Shown one piece after another: positions 45,179-53,486 of a DNA stretch of 64,000 bases. Each line of letters starts with the position of its first letter. Positions within the stretch are counted from its first letter, which is position 1. The notes under the pieces were generated by a model. The model saw only the letters and a list, made by a program, of their open reading frames with translations, made no database searches and was not told the DNA's origin. This DNA is from Desulfosporosinus lacus DSM 15449 (GTDB lineage: Bacteria > Bacillota > Desulfitobacteriia > Desulfitobacteriales > Desulfitobacteriaceae), in assembly GCF_900129935.1 (NCBI RefSeq), contig NZ_FQXJ01000012.1:62001-126000 (forward strand). The letters run 5' to 3'. The position numbers were made by a program, and so were the translations under genes.

Positions 45179-45851
45179 TGTCATTGAATTGAAAGATGTT
45201 AACAAGATCTATGGGACTAGGGTAAAGTCGCAAATTCTTTATGATATTAATTTAGAAATTGAGGAAAACAGCATTAACTCGGTTGTCGGAGCCTCTGGAA
45301 GTGGTAAAACAACGCTTTTAAATATCATGGGTACTCTCGATAGGCCTACTAGCGGGGAAGTCATTATCGATGGATCTAATACTAAAAATATGGCACAGCA
45401 CAAGTTAGCTAAATTGCGGAATCAGGCTATAGGATTTATTTTTCAATTTCATTTTTTATTACAGGAATTCAATGTCTTTGACAATGTTCTCATGCCTAGT
45501 AAAATACAAAGAAACAGCCGGACAGAGGTAAAGGAAAGGGCGAATCGCTTATTAGATATGTTAGGGCTATATAAGTATCGCCAATACAATGTCCTAGACC
45601 TATCCGGAGGGCAACAGCAACGTGTAGCAATTGCCAGGTCGCTGATCAATAACCCTAAGATTATCTTGGCTGATGAGCCAACGGGAAACCTCGATTTACA
45701 TAGTTCGGAAGATGTTTATAACATCTTTAAACAAGTGAATAAAGAGTATGGCGTTGCTTTTGTTATTGTTACCCACGACAAACACTTAGCTGGCCGCGTT
45801 ATTAAAATTCAAGATGGAGAAATCTTGCTTGTTTCACCTTCCGCTCGGTAG
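45171..45851 (+). CDS. ABC transporter ATP-binding protein (MacB/LolD type)
   Basis: ATPase of 226 aa. Walker A GASGSGKTTLLNIMG near residue 39, Q-loop in FIFQFHFLLQEFNVFDNV, signature LSGGQQQRVAIARSL near 143 and Walker B IILADEPTGNLD. It pairs with the permease it overlaps, and a strong terminator follows. Confidence 0.93.
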   Translation: MPNVIELKDVNKIYGTRVKSQILYDINLEIEENSINSVVGASGSGKTTLLNIMGTLDRPTSGEVIIDGSNTKNMAQHKLAKLRNQAIGFIFQFHFLLQEFNVFDNVLMPSKIQRNSRTEVKERANRLLDMLGLYKYRQYNVLDLSGGQQQRVAIARSLINNPKIILADEPTGNLDLHSSEDVYNIFKQVNKEYGVAFVIVTHDKHLAGRVIKIQDGEILLVSPSAR

Positions 45852-45870
45852 GAACAGGTACTTCTCGAAT

Positions 45871-45908
45871 ACCTTGTCAAACCCCCTTAGGGGTCGACAA
45901 GGTGTTTT
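45871..45908 (+). terminator. Terminator between the ABC genes and the convergent protease gene
   Basis: ACCTTGTC and GACAAGGT pair outside an inner ACCCC/GGGGT stem, followed by GTTTT on the plus strand. Confidence 0.85.
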
Positions 45909-45910
45909 AG

Positions 45911-47389
45911 TTATTTCTTCATTCCAGTTAATGCGGTGTAACTATTAGCCTCGCCAGCACCAAAGAGCGCATCGGTACCGGGTTTACCTAGATCGACTGC
46001 TGTCTGTTGAATCAATGCAGTCACTTGGGCTGGGGTTAATCCCGGATTATGAGCTTTAATAACTCCGGCAATTCCTGCAACTTTCGGTGAAGCCATTGAG
46101 GTACCTTGCAGCAGAGCATAGCCCCGAAGATTTGATGTGACATAGGGTTCCATATTAGTCGGATAAGTACTAAACGTATGGTAGTGGAGGTCCCGAAGGT
46201 TGAGATCACTGGTTTGGTCATAGAGTGGTCCATAGTCACCACCGGGGGCGGCTACATCGATGGAGCGGGATCCATAATTAGAGTAGAAAGCGATTTTATC
46301 TTTAGACCATTCATTAGAAGAGGATACTGTTATAACTCCCGGGGTCTGTCCAGGTACTTCGCGAGATGCCCCTTTAAACTTAAATCCTAAGTGACCGTAT
46401 GTTTGATTCATGTAGCTTGTGATTACATTCGGATTGTTTAAGTTAAGAGACTCATTCCCTGCAGCAGTGACGACTGTGACATTATGATCTACAGCGTATT
46501 TAATGGCACGTCTGTATAAAAGTGCATCGGCAACGTCGCTATAAGCATTTTTGTCATCTAAGTATGTATAACGAGAGATACTATCAAATCCACCGATGGA
46601 CATATTTATGACGTCTACTTTGTCTTTAGCCGCTTGTACAATAGCCGAAATAATCCAGGGTGTCTGGGTGTTGCCGCTAGCAGAGAAGATACGATAAGCA
46701 CGGATTCCTAGATCCGGTCCAATCCCGTGCATTTTGCCATTAGATGCAATAGAACCCGCAACGTGCGTACCGTGTCCGTAGCGATCCCCATAGTCATTAG
46801 GATCATCAGTTTCGGTTGCGTCTCCGTCTGCATTGGCCGGTACAAAGTTTTGTCCGCCAACAATGTTATTTTTTAGATCTGGATGGTTAAAATCAATCCC
46901 AGAGTCAATGATACCGACAATCGCCTTATGGATTACTGTTCCGTTAATTTCCACACCGCCAGTCTCCAGTGCATAAGAATCTCCATGATGGGTAATCCGT
47001 TGAATATCCCATTGATAGTCCCAGTAACTATCGGTTTGATCAGCTTGAGGAATATCTGTAACTGGTTGACCGTTAGCAGCCACAGGGGTGATCTGCTTAT
47101 CATCTAATTTTAAAAACAACGAAACGTTTGCGGCTTGGATCCCTTTAATTGCTTTCAGATTATTTAAAAAGTAAGGGTTATCGGATTGTACCTCGAGTCC
47201 TGATACCTCAGGCAATACCCTAAGTATCTTACCTCCAGCCTTGGAAATAACTGGATCATAGTCAGCGGGAATTTGTTGCTGGAAAGCAATCGTGTAGGTG
47301 TTTTTTGTCGGAGATGCCCCGGCTGGAGCAATGAACGCAGCCGTGATTAAGCTTACCGCGACTGCCAAGCTAAGAAACTTCCTATTCAC
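45911..47389 (-). CDS. Secreted subtilisin-like serine protease (S8)
   Basis: Exported protease of 492 aa from GTG 47389, which has AAGGGAG and starts a clean signal peptide (NRKFLSLAVAVSLITAAF, cleavage near PAGA); an in-frame ATG lies 39 bp upstream. An I9-like propeptide (about 30-100) is followed by the catalytic Asp in IIDSGIDF, His in GHGTHVAG and Ser in GTSMASPKVAG. A family asparagine lies in VTAAGNES. It converges on the ABC operon. Candidate roles are scavenging or processing of exported proteins and peptides. Confidence 0.92.
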   Translation of the reverse strand: MNRKFLSLAVAVSLITAAFIAPAGASPTKNTYTIAFQQQIPADYDPVISKAGGKILRVLPEVSGLEVQSDNPYFLNNLKAIKGIQAANVSLFLKLDDKQITPVAANGQPVTDIPQADQTDSYWDYQWDIQRITHHGDSYALETGGVEINGTVIHKAIVGIIDSGIDFNHPDLKNNIVGGQNFVPANADGDATETDDPNDYGDRYGHGTHVAGSIASNGKMHGIGPDLGIRAYRIFSASGNTQTPWIISAIVQAAKDKVDVINMSIGGFDSISRYTYLDDKNAYSDVADALLYRRAIKYAVDHNVTVVTAAGNESLNLNNPNVITSYMNQTYGHLGFKFKGASREVPGQTPGVITVSSSNEWSKDKIAFYSNYGSRSIDVAAPGGDYGPLYDQTSDLNLRDLHYHTFSTYPTNMEPYVTSNLRGYALLQGTSMASPKVAGIAGVIKAHNPGLTPAQVTALIQQTAVDLGKPGTDALFGAGEANSYTALTGMKK

Positions 47390-47568
47390 TTTTCTATACT
47401 CCCTTTCTAAAATTATTCTTTTCTGCATCTTCCAACTAGATTGTCAGAGAGCACTTGTTAAATTATACAAATAGATTAAGTGAAATGCTATGAAATTTAC
47501 CAATTCCTAATGGGAACGTCAGGACTGAAAACTTTACTTCATAGGTATACGGAACTTCGTAACCTTTA

Positions 47569-47640
47569 GGAACCGCCTAGTGCGGACCGCATGCTAGGTG
47601 GTGTGAGAGGATGGGGCTAGCCGACCCCTCCTACTCCAAT
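47569..47640 (+). ncRNA. Possible group II intron 3'-end fragment (domains V-VI like)
   Basis: CCGCCTAG and CTAGGTGG form a stem capped by TGCGGACCGCA, followed by GTGTGAGAGG and then a GGGG/CCCC stem and CTCCTACTCC with a potential bulged A. This sequence style is what I associate with the 3' ends of some bacterial group II introns. No reverse-transcriptase gene or 5' intron part lies upstream, so it would be a truncated fragment. I recognise it by pattern only. Confidence 0.4.
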
Positions 47641-47657
47641 GTTATTTTTTTGAGAAT

Positions 47658-48332
47658 TCATTGGACATTGCACAGTAAAATTGCATGTGTATCGGTATAA
47701 AAAATAATTTTCTCCACCGTATAGGTTGAATCTCTTTTTAAGAGCAGTTCATCTTCTGTTTGAATGTTGCTGATACTTTTTAAACAAGCAGCGTTAAAAT
47801 ATTTTGGGACTTTTAAGATAAATAGTACATCACCAGAGTATTCGATATTACCGTTAAAAAATAAAGTAGTACTTGAATAACCCTTTTCAAGAAACTTTGC
47901 TCCATTATAGATACTTAAAAAATTAGTGAGCTCTTGGAAACCTTCTAAATCGATCCATCTAAAAGTAATTATATCCTCAGGAGTTGACGCTTTTTCTATA
48001 GCAGAATCTAGATGCATAATTCGATTTTTATACCTCGGATATCTACAATGACGCAAATGCTCGTTATATTTGAAGGAACATGAAGTATATAGTTTGATAG
48101 TTTTAATTTCTTCCTGAGTTAGGTGTTGTTCCCATGAACTGTAGTTCAGTTTACTCCATTGTCTAATCTCGTCTCTAAGTTCAAATATACGGAATGAATC
48201 ATTAACTTTGAGGTACTTAAGTAAGTCAAAAACGTCCTGTAAGGTGTCGGAAAAGTCCTTGTTATTAAGTTGAGCAGATATATTTTCTTTTCTAAAGATT
48301 GATTGCCATATTTCTTTAACTTTTATAAATAT
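47658..48332 (-). CDS. ADP-ribosyltransferase exoenzyme-like protein with abnormal start
   Basis: The open frame spans about 224 aa. Its C-terminal 150 residues fit the ADP-ribosyltransferase toxin fold. QHLTQEEIKTIKLYTS and YNEHLRH are the N-terminal helix motifs, ITFRWID holds the arginine, YSSTTLF the Ser-Thr-Ser-like motif, and QTEDELLL the E-x-E pair. No ATG, GTG or TTG occurs in frame until a TTG at 48056, inside the domain. A strong AAAGGAGG at 48342-48349 lies 9 bp before an in-frame ATA (48332), which may be the real or mutated start; a nearby ATG is out of frame. No signal peptide is seen. Toxin, self-modifying enzyme or decaying gene are all possible. Confidence 0.65.
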   Translation of the reverse strand: MFIKVKEIWQSIFRKENISAQLNNKDFSDTLQDVFDLLKYLKVNDSFRIFELRDEIRQWSKLNYSSWEQHLTQEEIKTIKLYTSCSFKYNEHLRHCRYPRYKNRIMHLDSAIEKASTPEDIITFRWIDLEGFQELTNFLSIYNGAKFLEKGYSSTTLFFNGNIEYSGDVLFILKVPKYFNAACLKSISNIQTEDELLLKRDSTYTVEKIIFYTDTHAILLCNVQ

Positions 48333-48509
48333 AAAACATAACCTCCTTTGCTTAAAGGGTAGTTATGTTTCATATTTATTTGGATAGCACCAAGAAATGA
48401 CTAATGCTGCTTTAGTTTATTATTGAGGCAAATTCTAACTCGATATCTAGACCAAAGAAAAAGAGCAACAACATGCGTTGTTACTCTTGAAAAGTTATTT
48501 TCATCTCTA

Positions 48510-49988
48510 TTAATACCTGCGAGCACCAAGATAACGAGAGGAGTAGAAGCTGTCACTAAGACTGGATGTTTTAACATCGCTTTGGGGATTGCTGGCGTGA
48601 ACAAAACGTCCTCCACCGATATAAATACCTACATGAGAGGCACCTTTAGCATAGGTTGAAAAGAATACTAAATCACCTGCACGAAGGTCATTTTTGCTAA
48701 CTGGAGTTCCGGAAGCGAATTGTGCATAAGAGGTTCGAGGAAGAGATATACCAGAACTTGATAAGACATACTTTGTAAAACCTGAACAGTCAAAACCACT
48801 TTTTGTCGTTCCGCCAAAAACATAAGGGGTACCTTGCAAGCTAAGTGCCCGGTCTACGATATTTGAAGAACCGCCGCTTCCGCGAGACAAGGTAGAAGCT
48901 ACCATGACTGGTTGCTTACTGGGGCCCTGAGCAATGACGCGATTGACTGGATTTTGTGTTACTTTTTCATCTACTACCTGCTTGGTAACGTCGATGCCAT
49001 TTTTTTGAACATAAGAATAGGTTACTGTTTTTGAGCCATTACTGCCTTGCTCAATTACTTTTGTTTGTCCAACCTTTAGACTATTGTCTTTCTTTGTTTC
49101 GACATCATAGGGAATAGCTTCTGGACCTGTAAACGTTCCTTCACTTACAACGGTAAGATAGGGAGTTGTAGAAACTAGTTTAATAATTTGGCCGGGCTGC
49201 AATTTCGTATCCTTGCTCGTTCCCGGATTACCAGCTAATACTTCATCTGTTAACATATCGTTTTTGCGGGCAATTAGCCACCAAGAATCGTTTGGTTGTA
49301 CAGTATAATCCTTTGTAGTTACTTTGCCGTCAATCAACTCTTTGAAAGCTTGTTCAAGTGGTTTCATTTGATCTGGTTGGACTTCTGTTGCTTCAACACT
49401 AACCTGTTCGGCAAAACTAACGGAAGTTACCTTATTTTCCTCACTGGGTTTGACATAATAGTCTTCATACTCTTCAAGAAGTTTATCGGAATCCTCTTTA
49501 CTAGGCAGATAGGCGACAACTGAACCGTCTGCTTCTAACCTATAACCTTCAAGATAAAACCCTAATTTAGCTTCTAATGTCTCTTCGTTTAAAGAAGATT
49601 CGAAATAGACTGCGGGATTAACTCTGAGGGTTTCATAGGTGATTTGGTCATGAGTTTTGGCAACCACTCCAAATGGCTCACCTTGTTGTTTTAGAATTGT
49701 TTCGACGAGGTTTTTACCGGCATCAACATTTTTAACTAACCCAATTTGTTGGCCGTTAATCATAACCGCAGCAGCGGCAGTCGTTGTCGAAAGATAATAG
49801 GTGAGACCGCCAGTGAGGATAACCACAATAGATAAACCACCAATGACGCGCGGTGATTTCCATGAGACTTTTTGTAAGGTACTGTTGAAAAATCGTTTGA
49901 GCAACGTTTTTTTCTGAGTCCAATTGAAATGTTTGATTCTAGTATGTATCGAACCTTTTAACCGTAATATGACTGGAGACAAATGCAT
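48510..49988 (-). CDS. LysM-G5-NlpC/P60 cell-wall hydrolase
   Basis: Membrane-anchored peptidoglycan endopeptidase of 492 aa. A basic N-terminus and one membrane helix (about 48-68) are followed by an extracellular region, a LysM domain (YTVQPNDSWWLIARKN near 232), a G5 domain (about 285-365) and an NlpC/P60 domain starting near 380 with catalytic Cys in FDCSGF, His in ASHVGIYIG and a third polar residue in RFVHASNP. It cuts stem peptides in the wall. The start ATG has AAAGGTGA. A c-di-AMP riboswitch in its leader ties expression to wall and osmotic state. Confidence 0.92.
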   Translation of the reverse strand: MHLSPVILRLKGSIHTRIKHFNWTQKKTLLKRFFNSTLQKVSWKSPRVIGGLSIVVILTGGLTYYLSTTTAAAAVMINGQQIGLVKNVDAGKNLVETILKQQGEPFGVVAKTHDQITYETLRVNPAVYFESSLNEETLEAKLGFYLEGYRLEADGSVVAYLPSKEDSDKLLEEYEDYYVKPSEENKVTSVSFAEQVSVEATEVQPDQMKPLEQAFKELIDGKVTTKDYTVQPNDSWWLIARKNDMLTDEVLAGNPGTSKDTKLQPGQIIKLVSTTPYLTVVSEGTFTGPEAIPYDVETKKDNSLKVGQTKVIEQGSNGSKTVTYSYVQKNGIDVTKQVVDEKVTQNPVNRVIAQGPSKQPVMVASTLSRGSGGSSNIVDRALSLQGTPYVFGGTTKSGFDCSGFTKYVLSSSGISLPRTSYAQFASGTPVSKNDLRAGDLVFFSTYAKGASHVGIYIGGGRFVHASNPQSDVKTSSLSDSFYSSRYLGARRY

Positions 49989-49997
49989 ATTTCTTTC

Positions 49998-50125
49998 ACC
50001 TTTCTCAGCTTACGAGGTTAGTTGACGGATTCGGGCACAAGGTGTAAGCCCTACGCATATTGGTATGCGTTTCACCCCATAAAAAAAGATCCCCCGCTCT
50101 AGGTATCCTAGATTCAGCCTTTGTT
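49998..50125 (-). promoter_or_regulatory. c-di-AMP riboswitch (ydaO-yuaA type)
   Basis: On the minus strand the leader of the hydrolase gene contains CGGGGGATC, ATGGGGTGAAACGCAT, GTAGGGCTT and the highly conserved CCGAATCCGTCAACTAACCT followed by CGTAAGC. These are the hallmarks of the ydaO class, which senses c-di-AMP and very often precedes NlpC/P60-type hydrolases. High ligand would lower expression. The ends given are approximate. Confidence 0.9.
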
Positions 50126-50253
50126 TTTTGCGTCGACATAATATATTCGACATGATACGGAGATTTCCTCTAAAATTAATCGTAGAAATAAATGGTAATT
50201 GGCATTCCAAGACTTATTAGGAACCTAATTTTAGATCAACTTAGTACAAGATT

Positions 50254-50973
50254 TTATTGAGAGAGGCCTCCATCGATGATTTTCCTGACCCTTTCCGGCA
50301 ATTCCGCGGCTTGCTCCTTGGTTAGTTTGGCAGTTGGGATGGGGTCAAAAATAGTTATCTCTACATGGGCTGGCTTAATTTTAAAGCCGTTTTGTTCCAT
50401 TATCTTATACGAACCGCGTATCCTAATCGGAACAATGGGAACACCAGCCTTAAACGCTAACTTCAAGCTCCCAGGTTTAAATTCGCCTAAAGTTTCACCT
50501 TTGCTGCGAGTGCCTTCAGGGAAAATGACCATAGAATATCCTTCTTTAAGATGTTCTGCAGCCTGGTTTATAACTTTAAGAGATTGTCGAATATCTGAAC
50601 GGTCCATAAAAACACACTTCAAATGAGTCATCCAGGTTCGAATTAGGGGTAATTTTAGAAGCTCGACTTTTGCAATAAAGGCCTTTGGCTTATCAATATA
50701 ACCGAGGAGAATAGGGATGTCAAAATTCCCCTGGTGATTGCTGACGAAAAGAACTGAGCCATCAGTAGGGATGTTCTCCTCCCCACTGATGGTAACAGTG
50801 ACTCCTGCAAGCTTAACGAGAGAATGAGCCCATTTCTTTGCCGTTTGGTTTGCGAGCTGGTCATGTTCAACGGTTTTTCCCATTTTTTCTAATAGGTTAA
50901 CTTTTAATAGTGTTGGTTGAATGGCCATGAGGTGTATCCAAAAATATGTAAACCATAGAATTGTTCGAAACAT
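50254..50973 (-). CDS. plsC: 1-acyl-sn-glycerol-3-phosphate acyltransferase
   Basis: Membrane-associated acyltransferase of 239 aa making phosphatidic acid from lysophosphatidic acid. The H-x4-D motif is NHQGNFD and the FPEGTRS motif follows about 70 residues later; VPIRIRGSYKIM lies near the C-terminus. ATG 50973 has GAGGAG at 8 bp; longer in-frame starts place that site inside the gene. It appears to be a single gene, downstream in orientation of the small membrane-protein operon. Confidence 0.9.
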   Translation of the reverse strand: MFRTILWFTYFWIHLMAIQPTLLKVNLLEKMGKTVEHDQLANQTAKKWAHSLVKLAGVTVTISGEENIPTDGSVLFVSNHQGNFDIPILLGYIDKPKAFIAKVELLKLPLIRTWMTHLKCVFMDRSDIRQSLKVINQAAEHLKEGYSMVIFPEGTRSKGETLGEFKPGSLKLAFKAGVPIVPIRIRGSYKIMEQNGFKIKPAHVEITIFDPIPTAKLTKEQAAELPERVRKIIDGGLSQ

Positions 50974-51148
50974 AAATGTACTCCTCATCCTTGTTTTTAG
51001 GATATTATACCAAATACTAAGATCTACAGGAAATATAAACATAAAATTCCTTAGTAACTATTTCATAAGCTGTCCGTATAAGTTCCGGACGCCGGATAGG
51101 TTATTGATAAATTTATATATGTGTTAGTTAAGGAAGTCTTTGAATCCA

Positions 51149-51310
51149 TTACCATAATAGGTGTTGGTTTCTGTTATCCACCACTTGCTTGAGTGAAGTA
51201 ATAATATAAACAATAAAAATAAAGGCAGCCAGTGACAATATAGGAGCAAAGTAAGCAAAGGGCTGCGCCCATAAGAGTGTACCATGTGCATACAAGTACC
51301 ATAATGGCAT
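51149..51310 (-). CDS. Small membrane protein, unknown
   Basis: A 53-aa protein from ATG 51310 with GGAGG at 8 bp. It has one hydrophobic helix (about 20-42, ending FIFIVYIITSLKQV) and a short charged tail. I do not recognise it. It is last in a run of four minus-strand genes for membrane proteins (52606 down to 51149) and its good ribosome-binding site supports it as real. Confidence 0.6.
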   Translation of the reverse strand: MPLWYLYAHGTLLWAQPFAYFAPILSLAAFIFIVYIITSLKQVVDNRNQHLLW

Positions 51311-51379
51311 AAAACAAACCTCCAATCTGTAGATATTTATTATTACGCACTTTATTGTTTGATTCGCTTCGATTATCAC

Positions 51380-52207
51380 CTATTCGCGTGTCGTTTCTCC
51401 ATAAATATAAATCTGACCAGTAATAAAAAGACCCACTGAAAGCAACAATACTGCCAACTGTAGTGGAAAGGGTGAGTAAAGATCCAAAAATCTTATTATG
51501 CTATGAAGGGTTTCGTTGGGCTCGAGAGCTTGCTTAAGGCTGATTTCTACGTGTCTTAAATCAAGATTTAGAAGACCCAAGGACGTACGTCTGCCAAGAA
51601 TAGGATAATAAATTGATATTCTGGGAGTTAACGTGAATGGATCACGAGAATAAAGTAAGTCTTGAGGTTCTTGCTCTTTGGTTGTCTCGATCACTTCTTC
51701 CTGTTGGTCAACAAGTAAACTAGAATAACCGTAAATGGTTTCTTTTAGATTATTTAGCTCATTCGCTAATTCCAATTGAGCTGCCTGAACCAATCTGTTA
51801 GCCCCATCAGTAATGGCAAGACCAAATGCAGAAAACATTAGCAATAAAGTAAGAGGAAATGGGGGTCTTAAATCTATTATTTGGAACATAAGGTAAACGG
51901 TCTCGTTAGGATCTATCTGTTGCCGCCAATGAACGCCGACTTCTCTAAGACCTAAAATTGAAATGCCAATGGCGTTGTAAGGTTGAATTAAGAACCAAAA
52001 ATAGATGGAATGAGGACATAGGTTGAAAGGGTTTAGCTTATCAGCAAAGAGTATTCGTATTTTTTTAAGCACTGTGGAGTAATGCTTCTCGAAAGCTCTG
52101 CGCTCCAATTGCAGTGACTTAAAAAGGATGGGATGCTTATAAAAGTATTTATTTAGATAGTCTTGTAAGACGTTGCTTATTTTAAATTGGGAATGCAATC
52201 GCTTCAC
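51380..52207 (-). CDS. Membrane protein with internal duplication, unknown
   Basis: About 275 aa from GTG 52207; TTG 52198, or TTG 52273 inside the preceding gene, are alternatives. Two similar units are present: one with IDPNETVYLMFQIIDLRPPF followed by a hydrophobic helix near residue 140, and one with LEPNETLHSIIRFLDLYSPF and a helix at the C-terminus. Between them lies a helical, glutamate-rich stretch (VDQQEEVIETTKEQE). Both halves contain PNET and a PF motif just before the membrane. I know no family with this pattern. It belongs to the same operon as its neighbours. Confidence 0.65.
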   Translation of the reverse strand: MKRLHSQFKISNVLQDYLNKYFYKHPILFKSLQLERRAFEKHYSTVLKKIRILFADKLNPFNLCPHSIYFWFLIQPYNAIGISILGLREVGVHWRQQIDPNETVYLMFQIIDLRPPFPLTLLLMFSAFGLAITDGANRLVQAAQLELANELNNLKETIYGYSSLLVDQQEEVIETTKEQEPQDLLYSRDPFTLTPRISIYYPILGRRTSLGLLNLDLRHVEISLKQALEPNETLHSIIRFLDLYSPFPLQLAVLLLSVGLFITGQIYIYGETTRE

Positions 52208-52214
52208 TCCGTCC

Positions 52215-52475
52215 CTAAAACTGTTCGATGATTCTTTCTCCGGCTTTTTCAATTGGTTCCACCGTATAGCCAACTGTGTTTAAAATAAGCCAAGTCCAAA
52301 AAAGTGAATTTACGATGGCCAAGACGGTGGGGACTGGTAGCCAAATACCCCAGAACTTGGTGTTTGGATTTGAAGATTGAGGCAAGTTGCCCTGTATATG
52401 GCTTGGCATAGCTTTCTTGTCATTTAGCTGGTTTTGTTGATTACATCGTAGATTGAAGGTAATATTCATGATCAT
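52215..52475 (-). CDS. Small single-span membrane protein, unknown
   Basis: An 86-aa protein with a polar, asparagine- and glutamine-rich N-terminal part and one membrane helix (about 43-67, PVPTVLAIVNSLFWTWLILN), then an amphipathic tail (VEPIEKAGERIIEQF). The ribosome-binding site AAGGAA precedes ATG 52475. It lies 8 bp from the stop of the 40-aa gene before it and 7 bp from the likely start of the next. No function is recognised. Confidence 0.55.
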   Translation of the reverse strand: MIMNITFNLRCNQQNQLNDKKAMPSHIQGNLPQSSNPNTKFWGIWLPVPTVLAIVNSLFWTWLILNTVGYTVEPIEKAGERIIEQF

Positions 52476-52483
52476 TTTCCTTC

Positions 52484-52606
52484 TTATCGATTAATTGTTG
52501 CATAATTTCGGAATACGACGCCCCCCAAGATGATCGAGACGATGAAAGATCCGACTAACCAAATAACCCAATAACTTTGGATGACCCACAAGGAATATTC
52601 TGGCAA
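52484..52606 (-). CDS. Very small (40 aa) membrane peptide
   Basis: TTG 52606 behind AAAGGAG opens a 40-codon frame: PEYSLWVIQSYWVIWLVGSF, then IVSIILGGVV and a short charged end. It is one hydrophobic helix with a tryptophan-rich start. Good ribosome-binding site, correct spacing and tight linkage to the 86-aa gene support it as the first gene of the four-gene operon. Function unknown. Confidence 0.5.
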   Translation of the reverse strand: MPEYSLWVIQSYWVIWLVGSFIVSIILGGVVFRNYATINR

Positions 52607-52758
52607 TATCAACGTCTCCTTTCACGATATATTTACATAATATTCCAATATAACGAACTTTGTGCGATATAGTTGCTATAAGAGCACTTTTTTAGAAGTG
52701 CAGAGATTCATGGAGGGCCTCTAGGGCAACGTTGGCAAGTAAATTAATCGCGAAGACT

Positions 52759-52787
52759 TGACAGCTGGCGTCAAGAAAATTATTATT
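52759..52787 (+). promoter_or_regulatory. Near-consensus sigma-A promoter of the HxlR-type gene
   Basis: TTGACA at 52759-52764, exactly 17 bp, then TATTAT at 52782-52787. Repeats follow directly downstream, so the strong promoter is probably held by a repressor. Confidence 0.75.
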
Positions 52788-52820
52788 AGTATAATAAAGA
52801 TACTATAATTAGTATACTTA
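52788..52820 (+). promoter_or_regulatory. Repeated TAGTAT sites, likely autoregulatory operator
   Basis: TAGTAT (52788), ATACTA (52801) and TAGTATACTT (52811) form an inverted pair with 7-bp spacing plus a third site right after the -10 box. HxlR/MarR-family regulators commonly bind such arrays at their own start. Confidence 0.55.
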
Positions 52821-52841
52821 CTTTCAGGAAGGTAATTCACA

Positions 52842-53486
52842 ATGACACGAAAGTACAACCATTATTGTCCTGTGGCTTTTTCATTAGAGGTAATTGGTGG
52901 CAAATGGTCTTTTACTATCATTCGAGATTTGCTCACTAGACCCCAACGGTTTAGTGACCTATTGCAGTACTCGAGCAACGTCACGCCTAAGGGACTTACG
53001 CTTGCACTCCGGCAACTTGAGGAGACTGGAATTGTCGAACGAGAGGAACAGCCGGGCCATCGCGAGGTCTGGTACAGGCTAACGCGTGCAGGTCAAGACC
53101 TGCGTCCTGTGGTGGAGGCGATGAAGGAGTGGGGCCTGAAACATGCAATGCGGCCACCATTGCCAGGCGAAGTGGTTCGTCCTGATCTAGCGATGGATGT
53201 CCTTACAGATTCTCTCAATAAACGAGGCCGTAAGTTGCCTCAACCCACAACATGGTTGATGTGTTTCACGCATGGGGGAACCCATGTCTTATCCTTTGAT
53301 GGTGATCGATGGTCAACAAGTAAAGGAGAGAAAGCAGATCCGGACGTCCGAGTGACGGTATCTCCCGAAGCGTGGGCGACATTTTTGGCCGTTAAACGGA
53401 GTGAGAGAAATCAGTACGTGCAATCTATGCAACTCGATGGCTCATCCGAAGGTGTAAAGCAGTTTCTGCAGTCTTTCGTCGATTAA
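52842..53486 (+). CDS. HxlR-family regulator with C-terminal SCP2-like domain
   Basis: Transcription factor of 214 aa. The winged-helix HxlR domain covers about residues 8-100 (CPVAFSLEVIGGKWSFTIIRDL, then RFSDLLQYSSNVTPKGLT), with a cysteine at position 9 that in some relatives senses oxidants or electrophiles. The C-terminal 100 residues (TWLMCFTHGGTHVLSFDGDRW, then DPDVRVTVSPEAWATFLAVK) look like an SCP2-type lipid-binding module, a fusion also found in other HxlR proteins. Base composition is more GC-rich than in its neighbours. It lies 190 bp before the molybdopterin enzyme gene, a probable target. Confidence 0.85.
   Translation: MTRKYNHYCPVAFSLEVIGGKWSFTIIRDLLTRPQRFSDLLQYSSNVTPKGLTLALRQLEETGIVEREEQPGHREVWYRLTRAGQDLRPVVEAMKEWGLKHAMRPPLPGEVVRPDLAMDVLTDSLNKRGRKLPQPTTWLMCFTHGGTHVLSFDGDRWSTSKGEKADPDVRVTVSPEAWATFLAVKRSERNQYVQSMQLDGSSEGVKQFLQSFVD

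Noticed and set aside
48321-48339. Programmed frameshift at the A4 run joining the nearby ATG to the ADP-ribosyltransferase frame
   Set aside because: The ATG is too close to the ribosome-binding site, the run is short and no stimulatory structure is visible; kept only as an alternative.
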